Assembly (NCBI GenBank): GCA_002451165.1
Contig: DKBH01000104.1
Span: 23,076-87,075, forward strand
Direction of reading: 5' to 3'
Source of the DNA: Nitrospiraceae bacterium UBA6905
Lineage (GTDB): Bacteria > Nitrospirota > Thermodesulfovibrionia > Thermodesulfovibrionales > UBA6898
Length of the DNA stretch: 64,000 nt
Made by a program: the position numbers and the translations under genes. The first letter of the stretch is position 1, and each line of letters begins with the position of its first letter. A model generated the notes under the pieces. That model worked only from the letters and a program-made list of their open reading frames with translations, was not told where the DNA came from and ran no database searches. Below are positions 18,056 through 27,761 of this stretch, piece after piece.

Positions 18056-18604
18056 TCAATCAAGAAATGTCCTGATATAGGCATCTTTTCTCAGTTCCCG
18101 CAGCGTTTCCTTCAGGCGACGGTTCAGCTCCTTTTCCGTCAGATAGGTGTCTATCTCATCCCGCACGTCCTCGAATTCCCTGCCCGCGAAATCAGCTTTG
18201 TTCACTTCGTAATATTTTTCGATCTCAGCTTCACCGACGCGTATGAAGGCACGGATCTTAAGGTCGATATATTCATTCATCACCTGATCTATAGATGTTG
18301 ATTCGATGCGGTATTTGCGCGCCTCCCTCAGTAAAAGAAGTCTGTTGATCATAGTTTCAAGAACTTCTCCTATGGTGATGTCCGGTGATATTCTTACCGT
18401 AGCTCGATACTGCTCATCAAGTTCGCTCATGGTGATCGCCTGGTCATCCACAAATGCAACGACCCGATCATTGATACCGCCACAACTATTGTCCGTGAAG
18501 AATATCGCGAACGGCGTGAAACAAAGGAATATAATAATTACTCTTCTTAGCAGTCTCAGGTTTATCACTGAAGGTGACACCACCACCTTTGGTATTGCTC
18601 TCAT
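18056..18604 (-). CDS. SurA-N-like periplasmic chaperone lacking PPIase domains
   Basis: After a membrane/signal segment (VIIIFLCFTPFAIFF) the protein has INDRVVAFVDDQAITMSELD, which matches the start of the SurA N-terminal chaperone domain. The helical part MINRLLLLREARKYRIESTS and a C-terminal helix (LTEKELNRRLKETLRELRKD) complete a SurA-N-like fold. At about 180 residues it has no parvulin peptidyl-prolyl isomerase domain. Its place 29 nt after a BamA/TamA-type gene suggests it escorts outer-membrane proteins; that role is inferred. A GTG directly before the ATG is an alternative start. Confidence 0.7.
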   Translation of the reverse strand: MRAIPKVVVSPSVINLRLLRRVIIIFLCFTPFAIFFTDNSCGGINDRVVAFVDDQAITMSELDEQYRATVRISPDITIGEVLETMINRLLLLREARKYRIESTSIDQVMNEYIDLKIRAFIRVGEAEIEKYYEVNKADFAGREFEDVRDEIDTYLTEKELNRRLKETLRELRKDAYIRTFLD

Positions 18605-18633
18605 CACGCTTTGTTTCTCATGTCGTAGTGTTC

Positions 18634-21357
18634 TTAAAAAGCCTGACCGATACTGAAATGCAGTTCGCCTTTGCTCTCATCCCTGCCCCTGTTGAGTTTA
18701 ATACCGTAATCTACCCTGAGGGGTCCCACAGGCGTTGCGTATCGTAGTCCAAGCCCTGTGGTAAACTTGATATCCCATGGATCGATATCACTCGCCTTGA
18801 CCCAGACATTACCAAAGTCAAGGAACGGTACAATGCTGAATCCTCGTCCGATATTCGTCCTGAACTCGATGCTGCCCATGGCAAAGGCATTGCCGCCGGT
18901 AGGATTGCCGTCATCGCCTTTCGGACCGAGCGTATCCTGCTCATAACCGCGCACGGAAAACCTCCCGCCGAGAAAGAACCTCTCTACAAGAGGAAGCTCA
19001 TTTGTACCACTGTACCCATAGGCAATACCGCCCCTGGCAGAAAGAGCAAGAACGATCCTCTTAGAGAGCAGGTGAAAGAAACTTCCGTACAGCGTGGTCT
19101 TCACAAAATTCGTCTCAGAAAATAACAGGGATGAAGCAACCTTGACCGAGATGCCGGCAACGATTCCACGCGTCGGATCAAAGGGGTTGTCGCGCGTGTC
19201 ATATACCAGTGAGGGCCTGACGGAACTGATTGCAAGTGTTCCGACGTCTTCTTTACTCAAAATCACATCCGGCTGCACATCCGTTGTTCTGACAATGGAA
19301 TATTCGTAGTAGAACTCCGACTTGAGCGCCTCTGACAACTGTTTTTCAACGCCAGCACTTGCAGCGTACCGCTCAATGCGATAGCGGACCTCCCGTCCTG
19401 GAACGGAGATCTCCTTTTTGTTCTCATACAGGAACAGCGCCCGGAAGGGCAATTGTTTTCCAAGGAACCATGGCTCGGTGTACTGTATAATGTAGCGTTG
19501 TTGCAGAGAACTGAGTTCTCCCCTGAGGAGCCCCTGTCGGTTCATGCCCCAGAGGTTGCGGTAACTCACTTCTGCATACCCCCGGAACTGCTCATAGTCC
19601 GCATATCCGACACCGAACTCATAGGCGCCGGCATTGCCTTCCTTGACTTTTACCACAAGGTCTTTCACATCTTCGCCAGCATTATAGGACTCGATCTCAA
19701 CGTCATCAAAGAGTCCCAGTTTGTAGAGCTTCCTTCGTTCTTCGGCAAGTATTTTGAAACTGTAAGGACGTCCCTCGTCGCTGCTGATTTCCCTCCGTAT
19801 GACCTCATAGCGCGTCCGTTCATTACCGGCTACAACCATTTTCCCAATATGCACTTTCGTCCCTTCAACGACGGTGAAAACGACTGAAACGTTATGATCT
19901 TCAATCGTGCGCTGCACCAGCACGTCAACATTCGGATTCCCCGCACTGACATAGTAATCGATTATCCTGAAGCGGGCGTCGGAAATGTCCACATCGTTGT
20001 ACGGATCGCCGATCTTTATATTACTCACGACTAGGAGTTTGGAGCGTACATCGTCCGTAACCCCCTTGATGTCGATCGATCCGATGAGCGTCTTGATACC
20101 CTCATCGACTACAACCTTTAGATCCGCCCTCTCCTGTTGCATGTCTATCGTATATTCTAGTTCCTGTATAACAGCATCAAGGTATCCGAGTGCGCGATAA
20201 AATTCCTGTAGCGTATCCCGGTCGCGGTCTTTCAAGTCGGGGTTGAAATACTCACCCTCTTTCAGCGCCATGACATCCTTCAGGCTTTGCGCCGGGAGTG
20301 AGCTACCCTTAATCTCTATTGCGCCTGTCTTTATTCTGTTGCCTTCAAAGACGAAAAAAGAGACCTCGATCGTATCTTTGTCCTTTTTCAAGACAGGCGC
20401 CACCTGAGCAAAGGGAAAGCCTTCGCTGTGGTAGAGTGTGAGCATGCGCATAACTGCTTCATCCACAATCTCATCATTGACCGTTTCGACTTCGAAAAAA
20501 GGCACCTCTTTCTTAAGGCGCTTTGTCGCTATGGCACTGTTTCCTTCTATGAAGACGGTAAGCTGAGGTCCCGGATCAAGTGTTATGGTCAATACGCCGG
20601 CCTCGAAGGTATATGGACCTGCTACCGGATGGTAATAGCTGTCCTTGCGCAGCTTCGCCTGAACCCTCTTCAGTTCTTCTCTCACCCTGCCTTGGTCATA
20701 GACGTCTCCTACCGAAAGTCTCAAATCGTCCGGGGCGATGATGTTCGTCCCCGCGATCTGAATCTTACCGATCACCAGCGGATTACCAGCTTCGACAGTC
20801 ACGACAAGTTCCACCCGATAGGGGTGTTTTGTCGGCTCAGTGCGGATACGGACGACGGCTTCTGGGTACCCCGATAATGCCAATTTCTCTCCTAGGTCGC
20901 GCTCCGCTTCTGCCATACGGTCATACCGCATGACGCCTCCCTCCTTCATGATAAGCAGGTTCCGTATCTTCTTTGCCGAAAGCACGTGGTCTCCCTCTAT
21001 AGAAACCTCAGATATTTTGTCCTTTTCCTGCACAATGATCATCACAGCAACAGGTTCATGGTCACTCGTCTGAATGGAAATTTGTTCGAATATACCCTTT
21101 AGAAATGCTCTCTTGATTCCTTCACGCACCTTTGCTGCATCAATGTGCTTTCCTTCAGCCAGGTCCAGCAGGTCCAGCAGTTCTGACCTGTTCGCAGAAT
21201 GAAGACCCTGGATTGTAATGGTACCGATAGTTTCCGCAGGAGCAGGAAGAACAGAAAGCAAGAAGCTCAGAGACAAGAAAAGACAGAATAAACCGCCAGC
21301 TGCACGAGAAGTCTTTCTCCCCTTACTGTGAAGCGCTGTCTTCACGCAATCTTTCAT
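18634..21357 (-). CDS. TamA/BamA-family outer-membrane assembly protein with seven POTRA-like repeats
   Basis: The 907-residue protein has a signal peptide ending near LPAPAETI, a long periplasmic part and a C-terminal Omp85 barrel. I count seven POTRA-like repeats, each opening with a short strand: IGTITIQGL, ISEVSIEGD, IGKIQIAGT, LTVFIEGN, TGAIEIKGS, IGSIDIKGV and IGKMVVAGN (residues about 42 to 600). The barrel has the VRGYEQ lid-lock motif and ends IGQAF with a terminal Phe. E. coli BamA has five POTRAs and TamA three. The adjacent tamB gene favours a TamA-like partner role, but a general BamA is possible. Confidence 0.87.
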   Translation of the reverse strand: MKDCVKTALHSKGRKTSRAAGGLFCLFLSLSFLLSVLPAPAETIGTITIQGLHSANRSELLDLLDLAEGKHIDAAKVREGIKRAFLKGIFEQISIQTSDHEPVAVMIIVQEKDKISEVSIEGDHVLSAKKIRNLLIMKEGGVMRYDRMAEAERDLGEKLALSGYPEAVVRIRTEPTKHPYRVELVVTVEAGNPLVIGKIQIAGTNIIAPDDLRLSVGDVYDQGRVREELKRVQAKLRKDSYYHPVAGPYTFEAGVLTITLDPGPQLTVFIEGNSAIATKRLKKEVPFFEVETVNDEIVDEAVMRMLTLYHSEGFPFAQVAPVLKKDKDTIEVSFFVFEGNRIKTGAIEIKGSSLPAQSLKDVMALKEGEYFNPDLKDRDRDTLQEFYRALGYLDAVIQELEYTIDMQQERADLKVVVDEGIKTLIGSIDIKGVTDDVRSKLLVVSNIKIGDPYNDVDISDARFRIIDYYVSAGNPNVDVLVQRTIEDHNVSVVFTVVEGTKVHIGKMVVAGNERTRYEVIRREISSDEGRPYSFKILAEERRKLYKLGLFDDVEIESYNAGEDVKDLVVKVKEGNAGAYEFGVGYADYEQFRGYAEVSYRNLWGMNRQGLLRGELSSLQQRYIIQYTEPWFLGKQLPFRALFLYENKKEISVPGREVRYRIERYAASAGVEKQLSEALKSEFYYEYSIVRTTDVQPDVILSKEDVGTLAISSVRPSLVYDTRDNPFDPTRGIVAGISVKVASSLLFSETNFVKTTLYGSFFHLLSKRIVLALSARGGIAYGYSGTNELPLVERFFLGGRFSVRGYEQDTLGPKGDDGNPTGGNAFAMGSIEFRTNIGRGFSIVPFLDFGNVWVKASDIDPWDIKFTTGLGLRYATPVGPLRVDYGIKLNRGRDESKGELHFSIGQAF

Positions 21358-21378
21358 TCCTAACCTAATTCCGTTTCC

Positions 21379-24300
21379 TTACCTGAACTCGAACCGGAAA
21401 CGGATATCTCCGCCGGTAATGCCGCGTTCATCCCGTACTCCTACCAAAGAAACATTTTTGCTCATAAAAAACTCAAGTTTGATGATTTGTTCTTCGAGGG
21501 TACCAACTGCGGTCGTGTAGGTCACAAAAACTTTGTCTCCCAGCAACCGCTTGGATACAGTAACCCGCGGTTCGACAGTGCCCGTAGACTTTGAAACATA
21601 CGGGTCTACCTGAAAACGATCAAGTCCTGTAATGGAGCGGAGCCGTTCCTCGATCACATCCTGCATCTTACCGGTCACAAATGAAGTTGCCTCACCTGCG
21701 CCGATGCCCGCCTCAAGTCCCTTGACACCGCTGCCCGTCTGCCCCACCGTCAGAAGTGCAAGAATGTCCATCTCCTTCAGCGGAGGGTCAGAAGACAGGG
21801 ACATGCTGAAGCGATCCATCTGTCCTTCAAGATTCATTTTTATTTTATACCCTTTCACGACCGTATCCGCAACGATCGAAAGGAAAGGGTTCAGGCGGTT
21901 CGGATCGGAAAAGTCTGCGCTCGCATGAAGGATATCGAACTCGTTATTCCTGAAAAAGACCTTCCCCTCTCTGCTCTCGATTCGGCCGAGGAGTGAAGGG
22001 CGATATATCTTGCCCCTGAGGACCATATCCGCTCCCACCACTGCCCTGGCCACATTATTGTCGATGATGATATTGTTTTCACCGGTGATCTTGATGTTCA
22101 GATCAGCCTTCGCAAGGTTGGATATATCAGCCTTGAATGTCTCGGCCTTCCTTGTCTGGAGCAGCCAGCTCTTCCATTCAATCCGCTCCCGGTAGCGGGC
22201 CCTGTTGATGTCAATATTCCCAGAGACCATCTGCGCTTCAGGGGTCCCTTTGTAGAGCAGATTGCCGCTGAAATTGACACTAAAATCATTTGAGATGACA
22301 CTGGTGACATTATTCAACTTCGCTTCAACATAGAATCGAGAAAAGGCAAATTTCTTCAGATACAGGATACCGGAAAAGGAAAGATCACCGCCCCCCACCT
22401 TGCCGCTGAGGTATTGCAGCACCACGCGGTCGTTGTCCAGATACAGATACCCGTTCAGATCGACGATTCTGTAAGCCGGATATTCTTTAAGCCCAATAGA
22501 GCCATCCACAAGGGTAATACCGCCGTTGATCCTCGGCCGTTCCCAATCGCCGCTGATTCCAATGACGAAGTCAGCATCCCCTTTCAGCACGCCGAGTTTG
22601 GCTGAAAGGCTTTTGAAGGGTGAAATGGCTGAACGCCCCTCGACCGTAACATTGTAGCTTCGACCAAGGGTTAATGAACCGGATGATCGCACGAACGTGT
22701 TGCCGCTGCGCATGGCGATCTTTCCAAGCGACAGCTCCCGATCCTCGATACGTAGGGAGATCTCCTCTTCATTGGTAAAGCTGTATCCGTACATGGAGAG
22801 AACCAAATGTTTTGCTTCGAACGAACCGGCAACATGATGCCGCGTGCCCTTGAAGACCGCATGTCCGCTAAGATTCAGGATAAGATCCTCAGGCACATCC
22901 TTCAGCAGGGATGTAATGAGGAAGTCATATCTGCCGGTCTGAACATCAGCATCAACCTGCCAGGGCATCTCTCCGTCAATGCGGCCATTGGCCGAAATCG
23001 TGATTCTGTCATGGATAACCTTTGCCTTTGCCGTGAACTCCTTATTCCTGAGGGAAGCACGTATGATACCCGTACCGAACGGTTTTCCCCTGAGCACCCC
23101 TTCGGTCATCCTCGCTTCAAGCGTGATCGACGGATTATCGAACGCACCTTTGCCCTCTGCTGAAACTTCGGCGATGACCTCTCCCTTGAGAGGACGCTGT
23201 ATAACATCACTGAGACGGACCCTATCAGATGATGCCTTGAAAGAAAAAGTTTCATCAGGATACAAGGTGACTTCGCCGCGCACCTTCGTATCGCCATGAC
23301 TCGCGGTTACATTCGCAAAGTCGATTTGGGCAGATGTGTACCGGAACGTGAACGAAGCTGTATCAACCGGTACTTCGTATATCACAGCCTTTTCAAAAGA
23401 GACGGCTGCCCGGATATCAGGAAGCTTTGCATTTCCGTCCAGATTGGCTGTAGCGGTAAAGCGACCACTTCCCGAAAACTGCGGATAGAATAATTTGACA
23501 AATGCGCCGGCATCTATACCCTTGAGAACAGCGCGCAGATCCCATATCGGATCCGAAAAATCAAAAAGAGTTTTGGCCGTCTTAAAAGCAACACTCCCTG
23601 AAACGGCAAGCGTCCCGTTTTCTTTGCCAGCTATGAGCTCCCGGATCTGCAGCAGATTCTTCCGATAGCTGACATCTGCAAAGATGTTCCCTGCCCGATA
23701 GGTCTTGATCAGAGAATCCTTAATATTCGCTTTGCCACTCAGCATCGGGTCATCAAAGGTCCCGCTGATCTTGCCCCTGAAATCTGCCATACCCTTCAGA
23801 TAATCGACATAGGGAGATGACAGATCAGTGACGTCAGCCGTTGTCAGGACAACCGCAAGGTCGAGTATCCCGCTTCCGATATCGACCATGCCGCCAGCAA
23901 CGGCTGTAGTTACGCCTGTCTTCATGCTGACCTCTCTCAGTTCGAGCTTGTCCCCTTCAAGTTTATAGACGCCGTTCAGGCTCTTGATCCTGCCGAGCAG
24001 GTCATCACCCGTCTCGCTGCTCAGATAGGCAAAATTCCCCTCCGGAGCGAACTCCGGCCCGGCATGATGAAGCGTCCCGTTCACGCTGCCGGCAGGAAGG
24101 CCGGGATCCCAGCCGATAAGAGCGAACAGTGGTTTACTGTCTGCATGCTCAAAGGCAACGTCAAGGGTAAAGCGGTCGACTGACGGAAGCGTTATGGATG
24201 CCGAGGCTTTTGCACTGCCGTTATAGAGCGTGCCTACACCGTTAAGAAAATTCAGCAGCCCTTTTTCATACAGCACGTCACAGGAAAGCGTTTTGATAGC

Positions 24301-25290
24301 GACATCATAGAGGTTTCCCTCGTTCAAGGTAGCCGTTCCCCGCGCCGTAAGATCGCTCAGCGGCCCTTTGACCGTTCCCCTGACCGCGATCATTCCCTCA
24401 AGCCTTTCCGTGACCTGTAGTAACTCCATCAACGTCTCGAGATAGAAGTTCCCGGCGAAGGAAAGGTCGAGCAGCACATTGTCCTTTGCATATGTAACCA
24501 CACCATCGATCTTTATCCTGCCATCCCCGCTCCTTTCAAGACCGAACAGCTGCTTGACCGAAGCAAGGAGGATATTCGCCGATGAATTCACCTTTGCTGT
24601 ATCGCGAGAATACTCTCCGGAACTCACTATACTCGACCCCATCACATCCAGAGCTGCCCGCTCGATAGTCAGTGTATCTCCCCTGAGTGACAGGCGAACG
24701 GAAAGTCCTCCGCTGATATTCGGTAGTCCTTCCCGTGCTACCATAATCGATTTTACGTCGATCATTATCCGCTGTACATTACCGATAATCACCTCACCAC
24801 GGAGCCCGCTCACACTGACCGCACTCTTGAGGTCTTCCGAGCGGTAGGCTCCCGATCCTCCCTGCACCTCCACGGCAATGATCTTCACCTTGAGCGCATC
24901 CTGGCGTGTTTTGCCGAGATATTCCTGGATACTCTTCTCAATCGCCCTCGCCTGTTCTTCGTCGGCATTGACAACGGGCTCCTTGATCACCAACCTCCGT
25001 ATCGTCAGGGTCTTGCTGATCAGTCCCGACAGGTCGAGGTATGCCTTTACCCTCTTTACCAAGAGCAATTTCTGGCCGCGTTCATCAAATACCTTCAGAT
25101 CCTTTGCCTCGATAAAGAGGGGAAAAATATTAATATAGATCTTCGATGCTATGACTCTTTTCCCCGTTGCCGCCTCAAGTTCCGGAAGGATCACTTTTTT
25201 CAGCGCGTTCGAGACGTGCGGCCCCCTGAGGATGATGGCCAGGAACACGACGACAGCAGTTCCGGCAATGAGCACAGCGCGTCTTTTCAT
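21379..25290 (-). CDS. tamB: TamB-family (DUF490/AsmA-like) inner-membrane translocation and assembly protein
   Basis: About 1303 residues, with one N-terminal TM anchor (RRAVLIAGTAVVVFLAIIL) and a very long beta-rich repeat region typical of lipid-bridging AsmA/TamB proteins. The C-terminal DUF490 part includes LKEMDILALLTVGQTGSGVK, GKMQDVIEERLRSITGLDRF and the ending DIRFRFEFR. TamB links the inner membrane to a TamA barrel and is implicated in phospholipid transfer and autotransporter assembly. The start is set at the ATG overlapping the glnD stop; an in-frame ATG 18 nt upstream is possible. It is followed 21 nt later by the TamA/BamA-like gene. Confidence 0.9.
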   Translation of the reverse strand: MKRRAVLIAGTAVVVFLAIILRGPHVSNALKKVILPELEAATGKRVIASKIYINIFPLFIEAKDLKVFDERGQKLLLVKRVKAYLDLSGLISKTLTIRRLVIKEPVVNADEEQARAIEKSIQEYLGKTRQDALKVKIIAVEVQGGSGAYRSEDLKSAVSVSGLRGEVIIGNVQRIMIDVKSIMVAREGLPNISGGLSVRLSLRGDTLTIERAALDVMGSSIVSSGEYSRDTAKVNSSANILLASVKQLFGLERSGDGRIKIDGVVTYAKDNVLLDLSFAGNFYLETLMELLQVTERLEGMIAVRGTVKGPLSDLTARGTATLNEGNLYDVAIKTLSCDVLYEKGLLNFLNGVGTLYNGSAKASASITLPSVDRFTLDVAFEHADSKPLFALIGWDPGLPAGSVNGTLHHAGPEFAPEGNFAYLSSETGDDLLGRIKSLNGVYKLEGDKLELREVSMKTGVTTAVAGGMVDIGSGILDLAVVLTTADVTDLSSPYVDYLKGMADFRGKISGTFDDPMLSGKANIKDSLIKTYRAGNIFADVSYRKNLLQIRELIAGKENGTLAVSGSVAFKTAKTLFDFSDPIWDLRAVLKGIDAGAFVKLFYPQFSGSGRFTATANLDGNAKLPDIRAAVSFEKAVIYEVPVDTASFTFRYTSAQIDFANVTASHGDTKVRGEVTLYPDETFSFKASSDRVRLSDVIQRPLKGEVIAEVSAEGKGAFDNPSITLEARMTEGVLRGKPFGTGIIRASLRNKEFTAKAKVIHDRITISANGRIDGEMPWQVDADVQTGRYDFLITSLLKDVPEDLILNLSGHAVFKGTRHHVAGSFEAKHLVLSMYGYSFTNEEEISLRIEDRELSLGKIAMRSGNTFVRSSGSLTLGRSYNVTVEGRSAISPFKSLSAKLGVLKGDADFVIGISGDWERPRINGGITLVDGSIGLKEYPAYRIVDLNGYLYLDNDRVVLQYLSGKVGGGDLSFSGILYLKKFAFSRFYVEAKLNNVTSVISNDFSVNFSGNLLYKGTPEAQMVSGNIDINRARYRERIEWKSWLLQTRKAETFKADISNLAKADLNIKITGENNIIIDNNVARAVVGADMVLRGKIYRPSLLGRIESREGKVFFRNNEFDILHASADFSDPNRLNPFLSIVADTVVKGYKIKMNLEGQMDRFSMSLSSDPPLKEMDILALLTVGQTGSGVKGLEAGIGAGEATSFVTGKMQDVIEERLRSITGLDRFQVDPYVSKSTGTVEPRVTVSKRLLGDKVFVTYTTAVGTLEEQIIKLEFFMSKNVSLVGVRDERGITGGDIRFRFEFR

Positions 25291-27761
25291 TTTTTGAGCG
25301 TTTTCCATAATCCTTTCAGCAATTCAAGCACCGTATACGCAGAAAGCTTATTCCCGTTTTCCTGCACCAGAAAAACATCCTGTGCCAGTCCCGCCTCCGT
25401 GTTGATCCGGGCAGAGATGATATTGACCCCGCCTCCATACAACACCTGCGAGATATCGTAAAGCAGCCCGATCCTATCCTGGGTAAATATCTCAATGATC
25501 GATAAGGAAGCCATCGATTCGTTGTCGATATCAATGAATACGCCGAACAGGTCGTGTGCAGCGCTTCTCTGCTGCACCGGCTCGCTACTCTTCCTGCCGA
25601 GGACTGCAGCTTCAAGTCCGTCAGCGAGATCCTTCTCGCAACCGTCCCACCAAAAGTCATTCCAGTTAGAAACTGAAATTTTATCAATTACAATCCCGGA
25701 CTTTCCAGTAAATATTCTGCCATGAACGATATTCAATCGCTTCATAGACAGGTAGCCGACAATCCTTGAGAAAAGCCCCGGTGCATCGGTGGCACAGATG
25801 ACGATATCGGCAAGAGAATCATTCCGCTTATCGATGCGCATGGAAAAACCCGTTTCAGCGGACCGGGTGAACAGCCGAAAGTCTTCTTTCAATCCTGCCT
25901 CGGGGGTCGCAATGAGATATCGGTCAGTCATCTCCTCGATAAATGCTGCAAACGCAGGCTGATCTCTGCGCGGAAACGAAGCAATAATACTTCCCGGCTC
26001 CTTCTTCCACGTCTGTCGGTGCCCTGCAAGATACCGCTCAGTATTATCATACAACTCACGCAGGAGCGATGCTTTCCACGCTGACCAGAAATGCGGGTTC
26101 ACCGCCGACATATCGGCATAGGTGATAAGGTAAATGGCCTTCAGGTTTTCGCTGTCTCCAACGATCTCGGCAAAGGCCGCAATGACGTCAGGGTCCGAGA
26201 CCTCCCGCGTCATTGCCAGGCGTGACATAAGAATGTGGTTCCTCACGAGAACCTCTATCCTGTTCCGTTTCCGCGGTTCAAAACGAAAACGTTCCATAAG
26301 GGACTTCAGCCTTTTATACCCTTCCTCCTCATGATGACGGCCTATGGCTTTTCCGATGTCGTGGAACAAGAGGGAAAGATACAGAACATCCGCATGCTCC
26401 ATATCCTGCAAAATTTCCTTGAGCTGCACAAGACTCCCCACCGTCGTAGTCCTGAGACGCTCTAGATTACGAATAGCCATAAGCGAGTGTTCATCGACCG
26501 TATACAAATGATACGGTTCATGCACGACTAGCGATTTCAGGGCTCCGAACTCAGGGATGAGCCTGCCGAGAACACCCGTTTCATGCATCTCCCTGAGCGT
26601 ATCGTAGACACGGTCTCCTTTGAGTATCTCCAAGAAGTGATACGAGGTCGCCGCATTATTCCTCGTGCGCCGATTGATGTGCAGGAGGCTTTCCCGAATG
26701 CGCTGACGCAATGAGATGCTCAATGGCTTCCCGGTCTTTGCGGAATAGAAAAATGCTTCCAAGACTTTTTCCGGTTTGTGTATGAAAACATCATCTGTCC
26801 CTGCTATGATCTTGCCTCCGAAGAGCTCAAAGTCCGCGGAAAGTCTCCTTCGGGTAAAGTCTCGGAATATCGGCGCGTATTCCCTGCTGCAGAGCACCAT
26901 GACCGCATGCGAAACATCGCGGATGATGCGTCCTTTGAGGTAGTAATAGCGCATCATCCGTTCGGCACCGCTAAACTTCTTCGTGTCCTTGAACCCCAGG
27001 CATTTCGCAACTGCCTTCTGATGTTCGAAGGAAAGTACGTCGTTCTTTCTTCCGCATTCGAGATGAAGACAGGAGCGAACTTGTATCATGAAGTCATAGG
27101 CACCGATGAGACGACGGTAATCATGGGGAGGGATGAGCGACCGGAGGCCATCGATGTCCTCAATTTTGTGCGCGACCTTTGCAAGCCAGAATATCGTATG
27201 AATGTCACGGAGACCACCGTCGCCTTCCTTGATATGTGGCTCAAGAAGGTATACCGAGTCGCCCGAGCCGATATGACGTCTTTCCATCTCCCTGAGCTTT
27301 TCCGTTACGAACTGCTTCTGTTTCCGGAATGCAACCGCAGGATAGACGTCCTTCCGGAACTGATCGTAGAGCTGCTTGCTACCCGCCAGATACCGCGACT
27401 CGAGAAGCGTCGTTCTCGTGCGGACATCCTTGAATGCCTCATCGAGGCATTCTTTTGACGTTCGGAATGCGTGGCTGATATCTACCTTGTTGTCCCAGAG
27501 CCGGTAGAGGATATGTTCTGCCGCAGCAGCTTCCTCCCTGTTGGGCGCATAGAACATGATATCAATGTCCGAGAACGGTGCTAGTTCCTTTCTCCCATAC
27601 CCTCCCGTTGCAAGGAGCAGAAGGTTCTTCGGGTTTCCGGCACCTCTGAAGATTTCCGTGATCAGGTTGTCCATGTAGGCGGTGTATTGCTGGGCCAACG
27701 CCCTGCCCCGGATACCCTGTTCCATCCACGAGGCTATCTTCTCGATCACGGCTTCACTCAT
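25287..27761 (-). CDS. glnD: GlnD, PII uridylyltransferase/uridylyl-removing enzyme
   Basis: About 824 residues. The nucleotidyltransferase motif is LATGGYGRKELAPFSDIDIM, then a helical GlnD domain, an HD hydrolase domain (LSLLFHDIGKAIGRHHEEEG), and two C-terminal ACT domains (GLFSRIVGYLSMKRLNIVHG and GLLYDISQVLYGGGVNIISA) that sense glutamine. GlnD uridylylates PII proteins to signal nitrogen status. The start MSEAVIEK at 27761 overlaps the macB stop; a longer frame runs into macB. Its position between an ABC exporter and tamB is unusual, and no PII or glutamine synthetase gene is near. Confidence 0.95.
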   Translation of the reverse strand: MSEAVIEKIASWMEQGIRGRALAQQYTAYMDNLITEIFRGAGNPKNLLLLATGGYGRKELAPFSDIDIMFYAPNREEAAAAEHILYRLWDNKVDISHAFRTSKECLDEAFKDVRTRTTLLESRYLAGSKQLYDQFRKDVYPAVAFRKQKQFVTEKLREMERRHIGSGDSVYLLEPHIKEGDGGLRDIHTIFWLAKVAHKIEDIDGLRSLIPPHDYRRLIGAYDFMIQVRSCLHLECGRKNDVLSFEHQKAVAKCLGFKDTKKFSGAERMMRYYYLKGRIIRDVSHAVMVLCSREYAPIFRDFTRRRLSADFELFGGKIIAGTDDVFIHKPEKVLEAFFYSAKTGKPLSISLRQRIRESLLHINRRTRNNAATSYHFLEILKGDRVYDTLREMHETGVLGRLIPEFGALKSLVVHEPYHLYTVDEHSLMAIRNLERLRTTTVGSLVQLKEILQDMEHADVLYLSLLFHDIGKAIGRHHEEEGYKRLKSLMERFRFEPRKRNRIEVLVRNHILMSRLAMTREVSDPDVIAAFAEIVGDSENLKAIYLITYADMSAVNPHFWSAWKASLLRELYDNTERYLAGHRQTWKKEPGSIIASFPRRDQPAFAAFIEEMTDRYLIATPEAGLKEDFRLFTRSAETGFSMRIDKRNDSLADIVICATDAPGLFSRIVGYLSMKRLNIVHGRIFTGKSGIVIDKISVSNWNDFWWDGCEKDLADGLEAAVLGRKSSEPVQQRSAAHDLFGVFIDIDNESMASLSIIEIFTQDRIGLLYDISQVLYGGGVNIISARINTEAGLAQDVFLVQENGNKLSAYTVLELLKGLWKTLKK

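Noticed and set aside
26778..27458. 226-codon plus-strand frame
   Set aside because: Antisense to glnD, which has intact motifs throughout.
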